NCBI GenBank assembly: GCA_013399305.1
Contig: VXAI01000046.1
Location: 2,736,631 to 2,800,630 of the forward strand
Direction: 5' to 3'
Source of the DNA: Rostratula benghalensis
Taxonomy: Eukaryota > Chordata > Aves > Charadriiformes > Rostratulidae
DNA: 64,000 bases
A program made the position numbers and the translations under genes. The notes under the pieces are model-generated. The model saw nothing but the letters and a program-made list of their open reading frames with translations. It had not been told where the DNA came from and did not search any database. The first letter of the stretch is position 1, and each line of letters begins with the position of its first letter. Shown here in pieces: positions 13,707-27,389 of the stretch.

Positions 13707-16700
13707 AACACAGAAAGCCAAGGTTTGGCCCATTTTTCCACATACAGACCTCATCTGTCAGACAGACTTACACCAAATCATCCTGCACGACTTGGGTTCA
13801 TCTGCCTGGCACTGCACGTGCTTAGATATTCAAGAGAAATCCCACTCTGATGTACTTCTTGACTTGTACAGTCTGTGTTGTCTCTTTGGCTGCCTATTCG
13901 CAGGTCATGTATTGCTCACCATCTACTTTGTGAAAAGTTAGCCATGAGACTAACTTCAATGACTATAATCTCCAAGAGTATTTCCACATGCCCCTGATGC
14001 TTTAAAGCCCTCATTTCAAAGCAACTTCCACAAACAGGTATATGTATAGGCTCTATAGTGTGTTCTGGTGATCAGTCGATCAGATTTTCATTCTGTTGAT
14101 CAGATTTTCACATATTTAGGTAAAAAGAAACCAGTTGCCTTATTTTCAAGCCCACAGTATCCCCATCACTTCCTTCTTTCAGTGTTTTTTGCCTTCAGTT
14201 ACATTGATATTAGGTATGTTTTTCCACAGGTAGGTGTAATTTATTCCTCAGTATTTACCGATTGTCCAGTCAAAACATAGATCTGAAAGTGAAACTCTGT
14301 CTGAGAGGAAAGGTTAAGATGAAGAAAAAAAAAAAGGAAAAAAAAAGATATCATCAATTACTGTCCCCACATGTTTTTTGGGTATGAAAACACTTTAGAT
14401 TATGTAAATACTCCATTCTGTAGGGTCTATTTTATAAATTACCATCAGGTTTTCAAACAAGGGTCGCTAAATGCTCTCAATAATGCTAAATGCTTAACTT
14501 CCCAGTGGAGGTGGAAACCAAATCATGTAAACTACAAATGCAAAAGCAAAATAATCTTACACAAGAAGTAGGCTAATATAATATCTTCAAGGGCATGTAA
14601 AGTAAAGACTCATCTTGTGCAAGAATTTTGACTGTCCATTTAAAACGTAAAACTCTCACTCTGTCAAGGCTTACAGTTTTGCCTGGAAAAACCATTCATA
14701 TTCCTAGATATGAATCAGAACCTGAGAAGTCATTAGTAGGCAGCAGTAGCAATCCTGTTAGGCTTTGTCAAATGTAGCACAGCCTCTGTGAAATGGCTCT
14801 CTTTGAGTGAGCAGAGGTAAATAACAGTAATTGCTTTGTTAGACAGCATGCCAGAAATAAAGCCTTTTATACTTATGCAGAGTAAAAGTCAAAACCACAG
14901 CAGGAAGACTCAATTTCAGCAAACAGACCGTAATGAAATAATGCTGGAGGTTCTGCTAGCCAGAAGCTTACTCGGGCCTTTGAAATGGTAATGTCCTTCA
15001 CTGTGCAGTGGAAACTAAGCAAATGAAGAATCTTGTACAGAAACTGATATTCTTTGAACAGATACATCGATTTGCTCTAACAGCTCTATTTTCAACTTGG
15101 TTCCTCTACGTCCCTTCACCCTCCCCTGCTCCTAATTTTGAAGGCTGCCCACAAGGTAGCCAATGCTCACTAATCCCATTTTGACTTGACAAGATACTGA
15201 TTCAAAAGGAAGCTTTTCCTTTGTCCATCAAACACATCTGTTTACAACATCTCCCTCAAATGTGATGTTCTTGCACATGCAAAGAAAGTCTGCATCATTT
15301 GTGTAATAAGGTCATCTGTCATGTTCTCCTTGCCAGCGTCTGCCTCTTCCAGAAAGTTCTTTTCTTTCAGATTTAATAGCAGGTGTTTGCAAGGTCAGTT
15401 CATGGTTAAATCTTCCAAAAGATATTGGTTTTCCATCACCAATTAATTCTGAAAGAAACTAGGCCAACACTAGGCAGTAATGATTTTTTGGGCATTAAAC
15501 TGGGCAGCATCCCAGATAATTACATTTATAGTTCTTTACCTATGCACCCCATGACGCATTACACTACTTAATGCAACAGACAATTTCTACTTTAATACAC
15601 AGCTTGGGTCTTAAAAATACCAATAAAATCTCATGTAACTCTAAGCACCTATGCTTTCTTTTTTCTGTACACTATCTGCCATACTCTCAGATCTAATTTA
15701 AAAAAAAAAAAAAAAAAGATAAAAGTCACATGAAGCAAGAAGTAGAATATGAGGTAAAATGACTCCAAAATGTTTAGACTGCCACAGTAACTTGGGAATG
15801 TAAACGGTGTTTAATCACCTCTAAAGAAGAACTCAGAAGTAGAAAGATTGGGAATCCAATTCCAGAGACAGATTCTGCTCTTAAACATCTAAGAAACTAC
15901 ATGGGTTTTTTGAGGCTTCATTTTCAACAAGCTGGGGGTTCTAGGGATTGCCGCATACGAGGATCAAAAAACCAGCTAAGTCAGTGTGGTAATTTATGTG
16001 ATGCTACAGTAATAACCAGTATCAGGAATAAAAGCAAAAGCCTCACAGCTCAGAATAGGTTCCATCAGGACTCCAAACATTTTGTTGTGTTTTGTAATGC
16101 CCCCTTTTCCATCTATATTTCCAGACAAAATGATGCTAAGGAGGTCAAAGCATGCTGCAGAGAACATCTGTGTTCACTCATTTTGAGGCCAAGCTGGAAT
16201 GCAGATTGCATTGCATTTACACAACTTGAACTTTTGTTACATCTAAACCAAGAAGAGACAACAACTCAAGTGGGGTTCCAAGTCTGTGCAATTCGTACAC
16301 AAAAGGCTTCCCCAAATGCTGCCTGAGCAATTCACATGGTTCTGCTATTGGCTGCAAAAAGGGAAACATTACACATGGCTGAGTACCACTGGCAAAAGAA
16401 AAACCTGTAAATGTCAAACTCAACTGCAAAGAAAAATGCTATTTTTTTTTCTCTGATCTCAGCTTGAATGAAAGATGTGGAGGTTACATTGCAGATGAAG
16501 GATCTAACTGCACTCAGAAAAGATTTAATGAAACATCTACCAGTAAGCTCCTGATAGTAACATTAATCAAAGAGGCATTTTAGAGAGAGGAGTATAGACC
16601 CATATGCGTGTTTACTCACATTTATGAATTTGTTTACTCTCTGAGAAGGACTACCACTGGGATACAATGTTAGTGTGAGATCTCAAATTCAATTCAGAAA

Positions 16701-19700
16701 ATGCAGAAAAACATATGAAGAACAAGATCAAACAATGCTGGGGTTTTTCCACTACAAAATACAGCCCTGTGCAGCTTTTGGCCCAAAAAATAAGCATAAA
16801 ACTTATGAATATTATTAGTAGATGATAGTGAGCAAAAGGCTCCAACTGTCAGACAGCTACAATGTCTTCAGCGGTGTGAGAAGAGACAACTGACACAAGT
16901 ATTAGCAATCCTGAATCCCAGAAGTGTTCCAGCTCAGGTTGTGACCAACAGCCTATTCCACCAACTCCCTTTTGCTATCCAGAATGTTCCCTTCTGTTAT
17001 TTCTGTCTGTTCCCAATCTTGTGATGTGATTAGAGTAGATGATTATGCTTACATAATAGTATCAAATTAATTTGCAGCAGAGCACAACAGCAGGGGAAAT
17101 TGTTTCGAGTTCTGAAATCTCCCCCTCCCCAGTTTATTTCAGTGACATCAGGGGATTAAGACAAAATGGGTCAGTAGAACACTGCGGGGAAAACAACCAA
17201 AACATCAGTCCTGACCTTGTAAACGAAAGTGAGATTGCAAACAAGGCAAGCTGTTTATAGCATGGTCTGTAAAAGGAGCTATCAAGGTGAATTAGTTTCC
17301 TGAACACCTATTGCCACCTGAAAGCTGACAGAGGACAGCAGGTAAAACCACATTGCACACAGTCTTTCACTAGAAACAGACATTTTGGGAGTACTTTTCC
17401 AAACGGGTGGAGCACAAGCTTATTTGGAGTTATACTTTCTGTTTGATGATAACTTAATGCCAACAGAAATGAAAGCAGTAAGATCCTGCTACTCCCAAGG
17501 CCAGGGCCAGGGCATTGAACAAACCCACCTATGTACGGTATACACCTCAGTGCTCTGGCACTCAGCAGCTCTGGATGGTTCCCCTCTTGCTTCCTGTACA
17601 AGATGGGAGATCACGTTATAGGGTTATATCCACATAATTTTTTAGCACTCAAGACAGTCTTCCGATAGGTGTACAAAGACCGTGTCTGTACCTAACAGAT
17701 TTATTTTGGTTGTTGATAGCTGGCTTAGTGCAGGAAAGCAACCATTAACCAGGTTTACCACACTGCACAGATGGTTTGTCATAGCTGCTAACTCTTTTAT
17801 GTACAAGACACCTAAAAATATTTACCTTTCCTTAGGAAAAACAGATGCTTCTGCACCAACTACTCCTTAAAGCTGGCTGGATAAATATAATTTGGGCCTG
17901 GGTCCAACTTCTCAGAACTATCTGAATGACTACTTTTGCTATCTGACTTTTCATCCTTCCAATGCTGACACCTACTTTCCATCCCACATATTTTACTAGA
18001 GGTAAATTAACAATCTGGTTTAACAGCAGCTTCATTTTTACACCTTGACATGCCATAGCAGCATCCTTTGTGCTTTGCCAGCTTCATGAGCTGAGGTAAG
18101 CACAATAGCGAGGAGTGGTGTGCATTTGTATGCCACTGGTGCAGGCTGTACTGAGACAGTGACATGCTGCACTTTGGAACAGGTCGTATTTTTACAAGGT
18201 ATCTAAACTCTCAAACATTCAAAATTTATACGACAAGAAAACCCACACCTAACACCATTATTTATTTCATTCTTCCTTCTGCTCTATAAACAACTCCATC
18301 ATGTATTTCTGCTTTATATTAGATTTGCAATGTTAAACACGTAGATACCCAGTATCACTAAATACCCAATACAGATACATTCATACATACCTTCAGCTCT
18401 CAAACTAACTCCGCATGGCTGAAAGTTCTCTGGTATGGCACCTACTAACTAGATTTGATAGTGTGCAGTGTCAGAATATGTTGATGCATGCAGTCTCTTT
18501 CTTTACTGAGAAAAAAAAGACAGGCTTTTCCTTGTTTCTAGAGCATATGAAATGACAGAAATTCTCCGTATAAAAAAATTTATCAGTGATCACGATGAAA
18601 AATGATGAAGATCACATAAAGGCAAGTACTATGCAGTTCTTTCCTCAAGTGTCGTAAACACAAAGAAAGTAGTCATGCTGGAAGTATAATCTAAACCTAC
18701 TTTTCCTGCTCCTTCCTGTTTGTTTTTCTTTTCTATCAACATTATAATACGTTGATGAAATGCAAGTCGGAATGCACAGACATAATGTAATTTGTTGTGC
18801 CTTTCCTTTCCCCATGTCTGTAATTTCTACATAACTAAGACAACTTGTTAGTATTACTCTGATTTACACATAATAAGAAACACATTACTTTGTTCCTTTA
18901 AACATATAATCATGAAACTTGCCCATCTTGTTACTGGATTACAGAAGTCTAAAGTGTGGTCACCTTTATTGGATTTTCAGTCTGATATTTATGTTGCATA
19001 CATTAAGGAGAAAACATTAAACATTAGAAACTTTGGATATCCTAATGCTGACTCCCTCAACACCACACATATTGTTCTGCACTGCTCTCTATATGTAAAA
19101 TACATGAAAAAAATGACAGCGTGAAACAATGCGGAAAGGAAAAGAGAAGACACACTTCAGGTTTCCGCCATTCTGACTGCTTTGTATTTTTTTTAATCTT
19201 TCATATTCCTCTAAAGACACTCTCTTACATAATTTCTCCATACTAAATGAGGTGGACTTTTATGGGGGAAGACTGAAGGCATAAATGGTCTAAGTCAATT
19301 AAGTCTTCAAAGCTGTCAGAGAAGCATTCACATCTGAGATACAGCCAAGATGCTACCTAGGTTTATCTGTCAGCAAGGTTTTTTTAAGAGAAGGTGTTTT
19401 TTTATTACGCCTGTACTAAGGAATTCCTCCAACTTCACCTTCAACAGTGCACCAGATGCCTCCCATATGCTGATGAAACACTTTTTCAACATCAAGACCA
19501 TATTACACTGCAGTCTTCTGATCCTAACACGACTACTATCAATGGTAGTAGCCAGAGCCCTCGCCTCAAGTCTATCCTAATGTCAAGCCCGACACCACCT
19601 CTAGCAATAAACACAATAATAAAAAAGGCAGCGCTGCTCCTCCCCTCCCCCCCCAAATCTGTAGCAGTTGCTACTCCCGTGGATATACCATGAACACCCT

Positions 19701-20520
19701 CAGAACTATTAAACAGCATTTCAATTTACAGATTAAGTTTAGTAATGACCTTGAAGTCCTAAATCAAAAGCCTGTTTTTTTCAGGGTTCTGACATTCTCA
19801 GGAGTGGGTTGAAATAGGGAAAGTGTACCCACACACTACTGTCCCATTCTTCCTGTGAAAATCATGGAAATTCAGGCAGGGATTCCTAATCTACTCATAA
19901 ACCAACTCCCAAACTCCCATACTACTCAGCTTAGTACTGCACTACAAACCAAGAACTAGACTCTGTCTTCTTTTACAGACTGGGCTGAAAGGAACAGCAG
20001 TGGATCAGGCAACACCATTTCTGGTTTGTGACTTTTGTCTGGAGAGCAGATAGCGGGAAGTAGTAATATCTTGAATTATTCTGGTTAAATTGCTGCATTA
20101 AATCTGCCAGAGTTCTCCATGCAAATACTCCTCTGGGCCAAATATTCACAATTTTTAAAACCAAGGGTTACCAGTATTGGCTACAGCTGGCTGATACTAA
20201 TGCAATCAAGTCCTAAGAAACTTTCAGAACTCATTTCTTTGTATGTAAAGCCAGAATACACAATTCCATCTATTACAATAACCATGACATCTATGACAAA
20301 CAACTGCTGAAGATAAAAAGCAAGAAATAGGCAGAAAGGCTGTTTTTGGATGACTATCTAGATTGCTTTATCACGGACTGGAGACTTAATTCTAGTAGCT
20401 GTGAAGACAATTTTAAAACCAGACAAAGATCTACCAATCCAGAGCCCTATCACTTCTGTCACAAACTTGAAAGCTTCCTATTGTTTCATACTAGAAAGGG
20501 GAGCAGAGATCATGCCTCCA
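13707..20520. other. Unique non-coding sequence
   Basis: No convincing exon or repeat family was found. A run of 18 A lies at 15700-15717. A 141-codon open frame at 15901-16326 (+) has no domain, no paired splice sites and ordinary composition, and is read as chance. Several strong isolated donors (for example GAG/GTAAGC at about 18095 on the plus strand) lack good coding partners. Confidence 0.5.
14078..14110 (+). repeat. 20-bp tandem duplication
   Basis: GATCAGATTTTCA occurs at 14078-14090 and again at 14098-14110, a period of 20 bases. It is a small local duplication. Confidence 0.75.
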
Positions 20521-20548
20521 TCTTTTTTTTTTATTTTTTTTCTGAGCA

Positions 20549-20579
20549 GGGGTGTGGAGGGGTGGAGGGAAAGAGTGGG
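20549..20579 (+). other. Potential G-quadruplex motif
   Basis: Four G-runs of three or more, separated by 6, 4 and 7 bases, fit the G3+N1-7 pattern. A T-rich tract (20523-20541) precedes it and purine-rich sequence follows to about 20605. The motif is visible; folding and function are untested. Confidence 0.6.
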
Positions 20580-20605
20580 TAGGAGTGGAAGAGGAGGGAA
20601 GAATA

Positions 20606-23600
20606 GATTCTATTGCAGGAAAGTAGGAAAGTCTGTAGGTTCATGTGGATCGTTGAGCTTAACTAAAATGCCTGGTATTTCAAGTAAGTACTTTGAGAAT
20701 ATTTTCCTTACGCTTGTGTAAGGACACCAGCTCTGTACAGACAGTTCAGCCTGCATTTAGTGATCGACTCCTTACTAGTAACCACTGCAACATGATATAT
20801 TTACTCCTGATCTATAAGCAGAAGACAATGATGAGTTCTAGCTTTACTCATTTTTAATTTCTGCATAGGAGAAACTCCAGCCTCGTACTCCAATGTATTT
20901 AAGATGGATGATAGTACTTTAAGGTGACAGCTGAGGGCACTGTGCTGTAATTCGCAATTTATGTCTCTAATCTCTTCTTAAGGCATTAGAAGCTAATGGA
21001 GAAATCGTAAAATATATACCAGTAGTTCCACCATTTGAAGGCATTTTATCAAGTGTCACAGCCAACACTAAAAGTAACATGAAATTGGCATAACTTGGAG
21101 ACACCTGACTGGTAGAGGCAGAGCTTTTACAAACCCACTGTTTACTTGCCTCAGTCCTCATACTATTCAACCTTCTTTTGACTACAGTAGGACTAATGAC
21201 TGTGCATAATAAAAAACATCCTAAAAGAAGGTATTATTTTATTAGACTTATGATTTTAGGAATATTGTTAATAGAAATAAAGCAGAATTATGTTACAAAC
21301 TCGCTGTTCAGCAACTTGCCCATTCATGGGATTTGCTCTCATAGACCCAAGACACATCCCTGTTGGCTTACATCGGCAACGTGCAGCCTTTAATGCATAC
21401 GTACACTCGCCAGTGCAAGGAGCCGTGTATTTATTTCCTCAGACAGCAGGAGCCAAATGAATCTAATGAATGCCATTTTATCTGATGCTTCTGCTGTTAA
21501 TAATAATAAACCTACTTCATTCCTTAGCCTCTGCAATTTCTGTAGCAGCTGACCAAAGACTACTCTCCAAAAAAAAGAAAACATTACAGTGTTATAAAAT
21601 ATGGCTATTTCTTCCCTCTCTACTAGACACGGTCTAATCAGTTCAGAAAATCACATTCAAGATACTGTTCTGTTGATTACAATTGTCACTTCCTGATTCT
21701 TGAAGGACACATCCATGCCTAACTGCAGGTGCTACTTTATTAAGTTATGGTTTCTGCTTTTTGTGGTTTAAATATTTAAACCTTCAGAGAATCAAAGAAG
21801 GGTTTAGAAAAATATTTAACAAATAATCCACATGTACAGAGGCGGTAGCAGCTGTTTTGATACGTCTGATTTTGAGCAAAACCAGAGTTCTATCTGAGTT
21901 TCTGGACAACAGAATCTGAAAAACAGTTCTCCTGAATTTACCCAATTGTTACAACCTATGTGTGTAACAGTGGACAGCCTAGAAATAAAAAAAATATGTA
22001 GGACTAATCACAGACTTTGAAGATTGATGGCACAGATTCAGAAATATCTATTGGAATACGTGGAAAAAAAAGTGAAAGGTCATCTCCTGCAGCACAGTCT
22101 GCATCTGTAAAATGCTCCACAACTGATTCACCTTACTTTTTCCTTCAAATATCTAATGCCATCTTTTTTTTCCAATGGATACAGATAAACCTAGAAGCTA
22201 CAGAACTACAAAAAATCAGTAAATCAGTTTCCCATGCAAAGCAGTGAGGCTTTTGGTCAAGTGGCCATGAGACTTCCTGCCAGCTGATCCCAGTAGATGT
22301 TTCAGGAGGACCAACACAATATGAAGACTGTACCAGCAGGAGCACTTTGTCCTTTGTTTTTTTGCTGTAGTTTAACAGGACATCAGGATTACCTTAGCCA
22401 TGTCCACAGCTCCTTGGAGTTTAACGTACAAGCCTAAATATTAGGATTACAGTTGCGGCTATGAAATTTTCACTTTGCTGCTCGTCTGGTTTGGCGAGTT
22501 GGAAAGAAGAAAGTGCAGGAACCAACCACCTGTGCTCTTACGTGGCTGCTATGTAAAACTTAACCCTTAAGAGTTCAATGTAAGAATGAATTCAGGATAG
22601 TAAGGAAGCAGAAAAAAAATACTATGAGAATTCTCAAACTCAGAGATGATGCTCAGGTGTTACATCACCTCATGTTTGACAAATATAGCACATACAGACA
22701 ACACATAAACCTCTGGAATTGGACTGCAGAGCTCAGAACCTCCCCAGTTTCATTAAGGAAATAAAACATTTAATAAACAGCAAACAGGTGATAAAAATAA
22801 ACAGCCATTTAGTAAAATCAGTCTGTGCCCTTAACTGTTGCCAACTCTTCTTGAGGAGTAGCAGGACTGTTGTTGTCATATTACAGCAGTGACAATTTAT
22901 AAGTTTGCAGTGACTTTGCCCTTCCAGCCAGGCTGAGTCACTCTTGCTCATCAGACAAACAACTTCACAACCTGTAACATTACAGCCGTGATCTTCACTT
23001 GTGCTTCCTTTCTCTTAAGTCTATTTTTTCCTCCTACCTGCTTCTGATGGTGGTACTGCTCTCCCAGCAGGCTTTCTATGCTGCTCCCAATGTGACTGGC
23101 ATGTTATTAATGAAGAGGTGGCTGGTGTCTCTCATTACACTTCCACTGAGTAAAAGCACCTCAGAACTAATTTAGCTTTCACTCGCAGGGGAAGACACAG
23201 TACTCCACCAAGAAGTTCACTATTCTGCTGCCTTTAGCAATAAAATCCCCTTCTTTTTTTTGTTTTAACATTAATAAGGTGAGAGAATAGAGTATTTCCA
23301 AAAGAAATTAAGAAATGCAGAAGACAGATGCAAGTGCAGAGGCTCCCTGTGAGTAACCACCAAGCCCAGTTCAAAGAGATAACACACATACCGAAACAGA
23401 TGTGCAGGGTGGAGAGGAACTCCACAGGCAAACAAGCAGTAATAAAGCCCGTGCCTAGTGCTCAGAGTTAACCAGGTCTCTCAACCATTTAAACTTTCTT
23501 CCCTGTTTATGAGAGTTCTCTGTGGCAACAAATGCAGAACTCCTGTGAAATTAAGGAGTATGGAAATCATTTTGCTCCCCAGACTGAGAAGGTCAAATAC

Positions 23601-24665
23601 ATTCAGAAAGTACTTCATATCCATCACTGTAAGAATAGAAACCTAATTAGAGACCAGACTTCACTGGCAAAAAGAAATCAAACTCACTTAAAGCGATCAT
23701 CTGAAACGTATTTTTAAAAGACTTTCCCTTGATTATTAATTCATTTACTTATACCACATACAGGGAGAGTCATTCACTCAACACAGCTCTGCAGTTGCAC
23801 ATTCTCTGAAATGAACCACCTCCTGGCTTCCAATCACATTGTGTTTGCCACCATCACCGTTTGTTACACTTTATCCTTTTCCTATTTCTCTCTCCTATTT
23901 CTCTATTTGATGCTCTTTAAAAGCTAGATATTCTACATGTTACCTTCTTGTGCTTCACTTTCATAATTTACATTAAGTGCCTACAATTTTCCTAATGGAG
24001 CAATGGTAATATAGTGAACTTCCAGAACCGCAAGATGACAGCTTGTATGACGTTTGTGAAACCAGTAAGTTGCATGCAAAGATCCCAACAGGGTCGCCTC
24101 TTCCACAAGATCAGGGGCATCAAGAAAGGGGATCAAGCAAGATTTCCCTGGCCACACGCATTTCAAGATTTTCCAGCTATATGCCAATTAAAAAGTGTAG
24201 TGGAACTGTCAGCTAATCAATACATAGATGGATTTGGATCAATGTCAAACATAATTTAAGGACCAACACACGTTTGCCTTACATACAAGGAAAACCTTAC
24301 TGAATTTAATGGATATTTTCTTATTCCTTTATATTTTAATAAACCTAAAGCTCATGAAAGAGTACAAAACCCAGTCATTAACTTAATTTGGGCTTTAAGA
24401 CTTTCTCTGCCACTGCTGCAACAAAAGGAGTGAACGCTTCTTAATGGGCTAGAATAGAATGAGAATAAAATGAAATGCACTTTACCCCTCATTTGAACAA
24501 CTGCAAGAGAAAGCTTGTAAGACCAACTATTTTGCAATAATAGTTTCATTAGCATTTACCTTAGGCCCATGCATTCTCTATTTTTAATCTGTACTAAATA
24601 CTAAATATAAAAATCAAACAGAATTAGATCACTGTTCCCTCTGGTAATGATAGATGCTGGGTGGG
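20606..24665. other. Unique non-coding sequence, nothing recognised
   Basis: Only short open frames (below 85 codons) without domains. A possible plus-strand exon ending at about 24068 (ACCA/GTAAGT) has a weak acceptor and was not kept. Confidence 0.45.
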
Positions 24666-24805
24666 CAATCACAGAATGGTTACAGTTGGAAGGGAACTTG
24701 AGAATCATCTAGTCCCATCTCCCACTAGACCAGGTTGCTCAAAGCCCCATCTGACCCAACCTTGAACATTTCCAAGATAAATCCAAGCTTAAATTTTTCT
24801 ACCCC
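24666..24805 (-). mobile_element. CR1 LINE 3' fragment, reverse orientation
   Basis: On the plus strand this reads as the reverse complement of a CR1 3' end: AATCACAGAATGG, GTTGGAAGGGAAC, ATCATCTAGTCCCA, ACTAGACCAGGTTGCTCAAA, GCCCCATCTGACC and CCTTGAACATTTCCA. It is short and more diverged than the copy at 37.3 kb, losing similarity after about 24785-24805. The boundaries are approximate at the 5' (right) side. No coding capacity remains. Confidence 0.9.
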
Positions 24806-24847
24806 AAAATTGTCTGCATCCAGCAAATTCAAGGAAATTTCCTTTGG

Positions 24848-24875
24848 AAAGAAAAAAAAAAAAAAAGAAAAAAAA
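24848..24875 (+). repeat. A-rich tract beside CR1 copy
   Basis: Nearly pure A interrupted by one G, about 40 bases past the end of the reverse CR1 fragment. CR1 does not use a poly(A) tail, so this is a simple low-complexity tract. Confidence 0.8.
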
Positions 24876-26088
24876 TCGGAAAGTAGTTATGCAATCAGAT
24901 TTCTTTTTTCATTTTAAAAATATTGTTATATTTTGACATTGTTACTACCTATGAACATATCAATCCCTCTTTCTATTATACAGTTATTGCTATGATTATT
25001 ATTCAAACTACTATGAAGATTTTTGCCACATTATTTACTTGTGACATTGAAGTTGCAAATTTGATCCTGAAGTAGCTTGTTTTGGCTTGATCAGCTGTGT
25101 CAGTAGATATATATATACGTACACATATGCCCACACAAACAAACCCCAAACCATAGCTATTAGAACTTTGAATGCAAGCTGCACCAAGATGTCTTACTAT
25201 CATTTCAAAAGGCTTCCTACTGTCACACTGAAATGCCCAGATAGGTTGACTGCTGTGAAATATATAGGCAATGCCTGCTGACTGGTTTTCAGATGACGAG
25301 GAGCATTTGAAAGCATCAAGGATTCCTGTGTGCATGTGTCTACATTAATCCTCCCTTTGCAATACCTAGCCTTTACTATTGTAACATCTTGTTTAATAGA
25401 TTGCAAAACTCTGCTCCTTACAGACTGAACCTATGTCAATGAAATGTCAATGCTCCCACCAGGCTTCTTACTGGTTTTAGATATTCTAATCTTAACATGA
25501 TGGTTGCTGAGAGATTGTGGTGCTTGAAGGCTGAGTTTACATCTCTCTTTCAATATGTTGTCTTCTCATTTTCACCATTGGCAGGACTAGAACTGAAGTC
25601 CTAAATGCTTCTCAGATGGGAAACCTGTAATGAAGAAAGAGTAGGGTTTTGGATACAGTGCCTTGTCTTCAAAGCTTCTTGAAAGTGTAGTTCAACCTAC
25701 ATTTGATTTAATAAGAAGTGATAATCTGTTGTTAAAAATTCGTATCCCCACATTGCTTTAAGTAGAAGAAAGATGCTAGGATAGTTGCTCTGGTCGTGGT
25801 GAAATAAATACATAGTAGAAAAGCTCAGTTACAATAGCAAAGATAGACACTAAGGACTCAGATTTCCAGTAACAGTTTTTCAAAGCGGTAGTTAGAGTTG
25901 TCCTTATTCTGTTCCACTTGGTTTTTTCAGCTTCATTCTTCATAATGGCATTTCAACAAGTGCCAAGAAGTCAAATGTGTGCTTATCCACCTCACTGAAC
26001 TTGCTGCTTTCGGTTCACAAGGGAAGATATTTGTACGCTGAGCAGGGGAGCCCAGTTCCCAGGCTGTGCTGCATGCTTTTACAGCCCC

Positions 26089-26117
26089 TGTCTGAAACAA
26101 GAAGTTGTCTGAAACAA
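26089..26117 (+). repeat. 17-bp tandem duplication
   Basis: TGTCTGAAACAA occurs at 26089-26100 and 26106-26117, a period of 17 bases. Confidence 0.7.
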
Positions 26118-27362
26118 TGGGTTCAAATTTCACCTAATATGTAGAAATGAGGTCTGTGACAGCTGGAAAAGTGGCTTGTACAGAATACCTACAGTGCTGT
26201 GCTAGTTCACCATATAGCCTCCCACAGTACTGAGGAGGGTCACATTGTAGAAAGTATCTTTAATACATCAAATAAACTAAAAAATCAAGCACAATTTAAT
26301 TAAATAAGCAATCAACATGAACTTTTTAACATTACAAAGTATTTTTCTGTTTAATGGTATGCCAAGACTGTTGCTGAAAAGAATGGGTGATATCATGAGG
26401 GGCAGCAGGCCTGTCTTCTCTGCACACGCAAAAGGCAGGGACAGTTTGTAAACAGTTTGTAGCACTTGGCTGTGCTGTTCTGGGCTCGTTTGTAAGTTGC
26501 TAACAAATATACTCAGAGTCTACATATATTTTCCTGTCTTTTTCAGGACTTTAGTGCAGCCCTCACAAAGATCAGTCACTGTCCTCTTGATTTGAGAATC
26601 ACTTCTAGCTCTTCTTTAAATCCCTTCTGGTCCTTCCATATAGTCAGCATAATAATTTACCATTGACAGGACTTGCCAAACTTCCCTGACATCTATTTTC
26701 TATTTCCCTTCATTTTTCTTGCTCCCTTCATTTTTTTTCCTGCGTATGCTGACTCCTAGTTTCTCTTCTACTAAATTATGCCCTATTATTTCCACTGCCT
26801 GAAGAACTCACAGCTGAAACATTATTTCTAACCTTATTTTGTATTCCTAGCATGTCCTATAATCTGTTTTGAGTGTTATTTGCAGCCAAGATGCTGACAC
26901 AGCCTCAATTTTGTTTTCATGGTTTGACTGGGTAGAAGTGTGCCTTACTACAGGCACTGGGATAAAACCAGTCAGCTCTCTAACACCAACACAAACACAT
27001 TTCAAATCAACCTTATTTTTTCTAGGTTGCGTGTTATTGTTTCCAAATGGTAACTGCAAAGCCTCAGCCCATCTTGGAAAGAAAGGGGAAAAAAATGATA
27101 AATTAAAGCAGTATTTTTGTTGTGTATTCTTTCCTTCTTTCCCTACTTTAGTATGTCAGTTCTTTCCCAGAGAATAAATATTCATACCTGACCCAGAATA
27201 AAAGCTACTTCAGGGCATTAGGTTGAGAGGGTCCCAGGAAGTTTTTCTGACCTCTATAAAAGAAAAAAAAAAAAGTGCTTTCCTTTCGTCAGATATCACT
27301 GATACCTGAAAGTGACTCATTTATATAGAGTTCCTTGTTGGGTATCCTTAAATAGCCAAGGT

Positions 27363-27389
27363 AAAAAAAAAAAAAAAAAAAAAAAAAAA
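27363..27389 (+). repeat. Poly(A) run, 27 bases
   Basis: An uninterrupted run of 27 A. No processed-gene copy with a recognisable open frame was seen upstream of it. It is therefore listed as a homopolymer, not as a retrocopy tail. Confidence 0.9.

Noticed and set aside
15901..16326. 141-codon plus-strand open frame starting with ATG
   Set aside because: No recognisable motif, no promoter or Kozak-like context that stands out, and no supporting splice structure.
27363..27389. Poly(A) run as the tail of a processed pseudogene
   Set aside because: No gene-like sequence upstream and no clear target-site duplication; CR1 machinery in birds rarely makes such copies.
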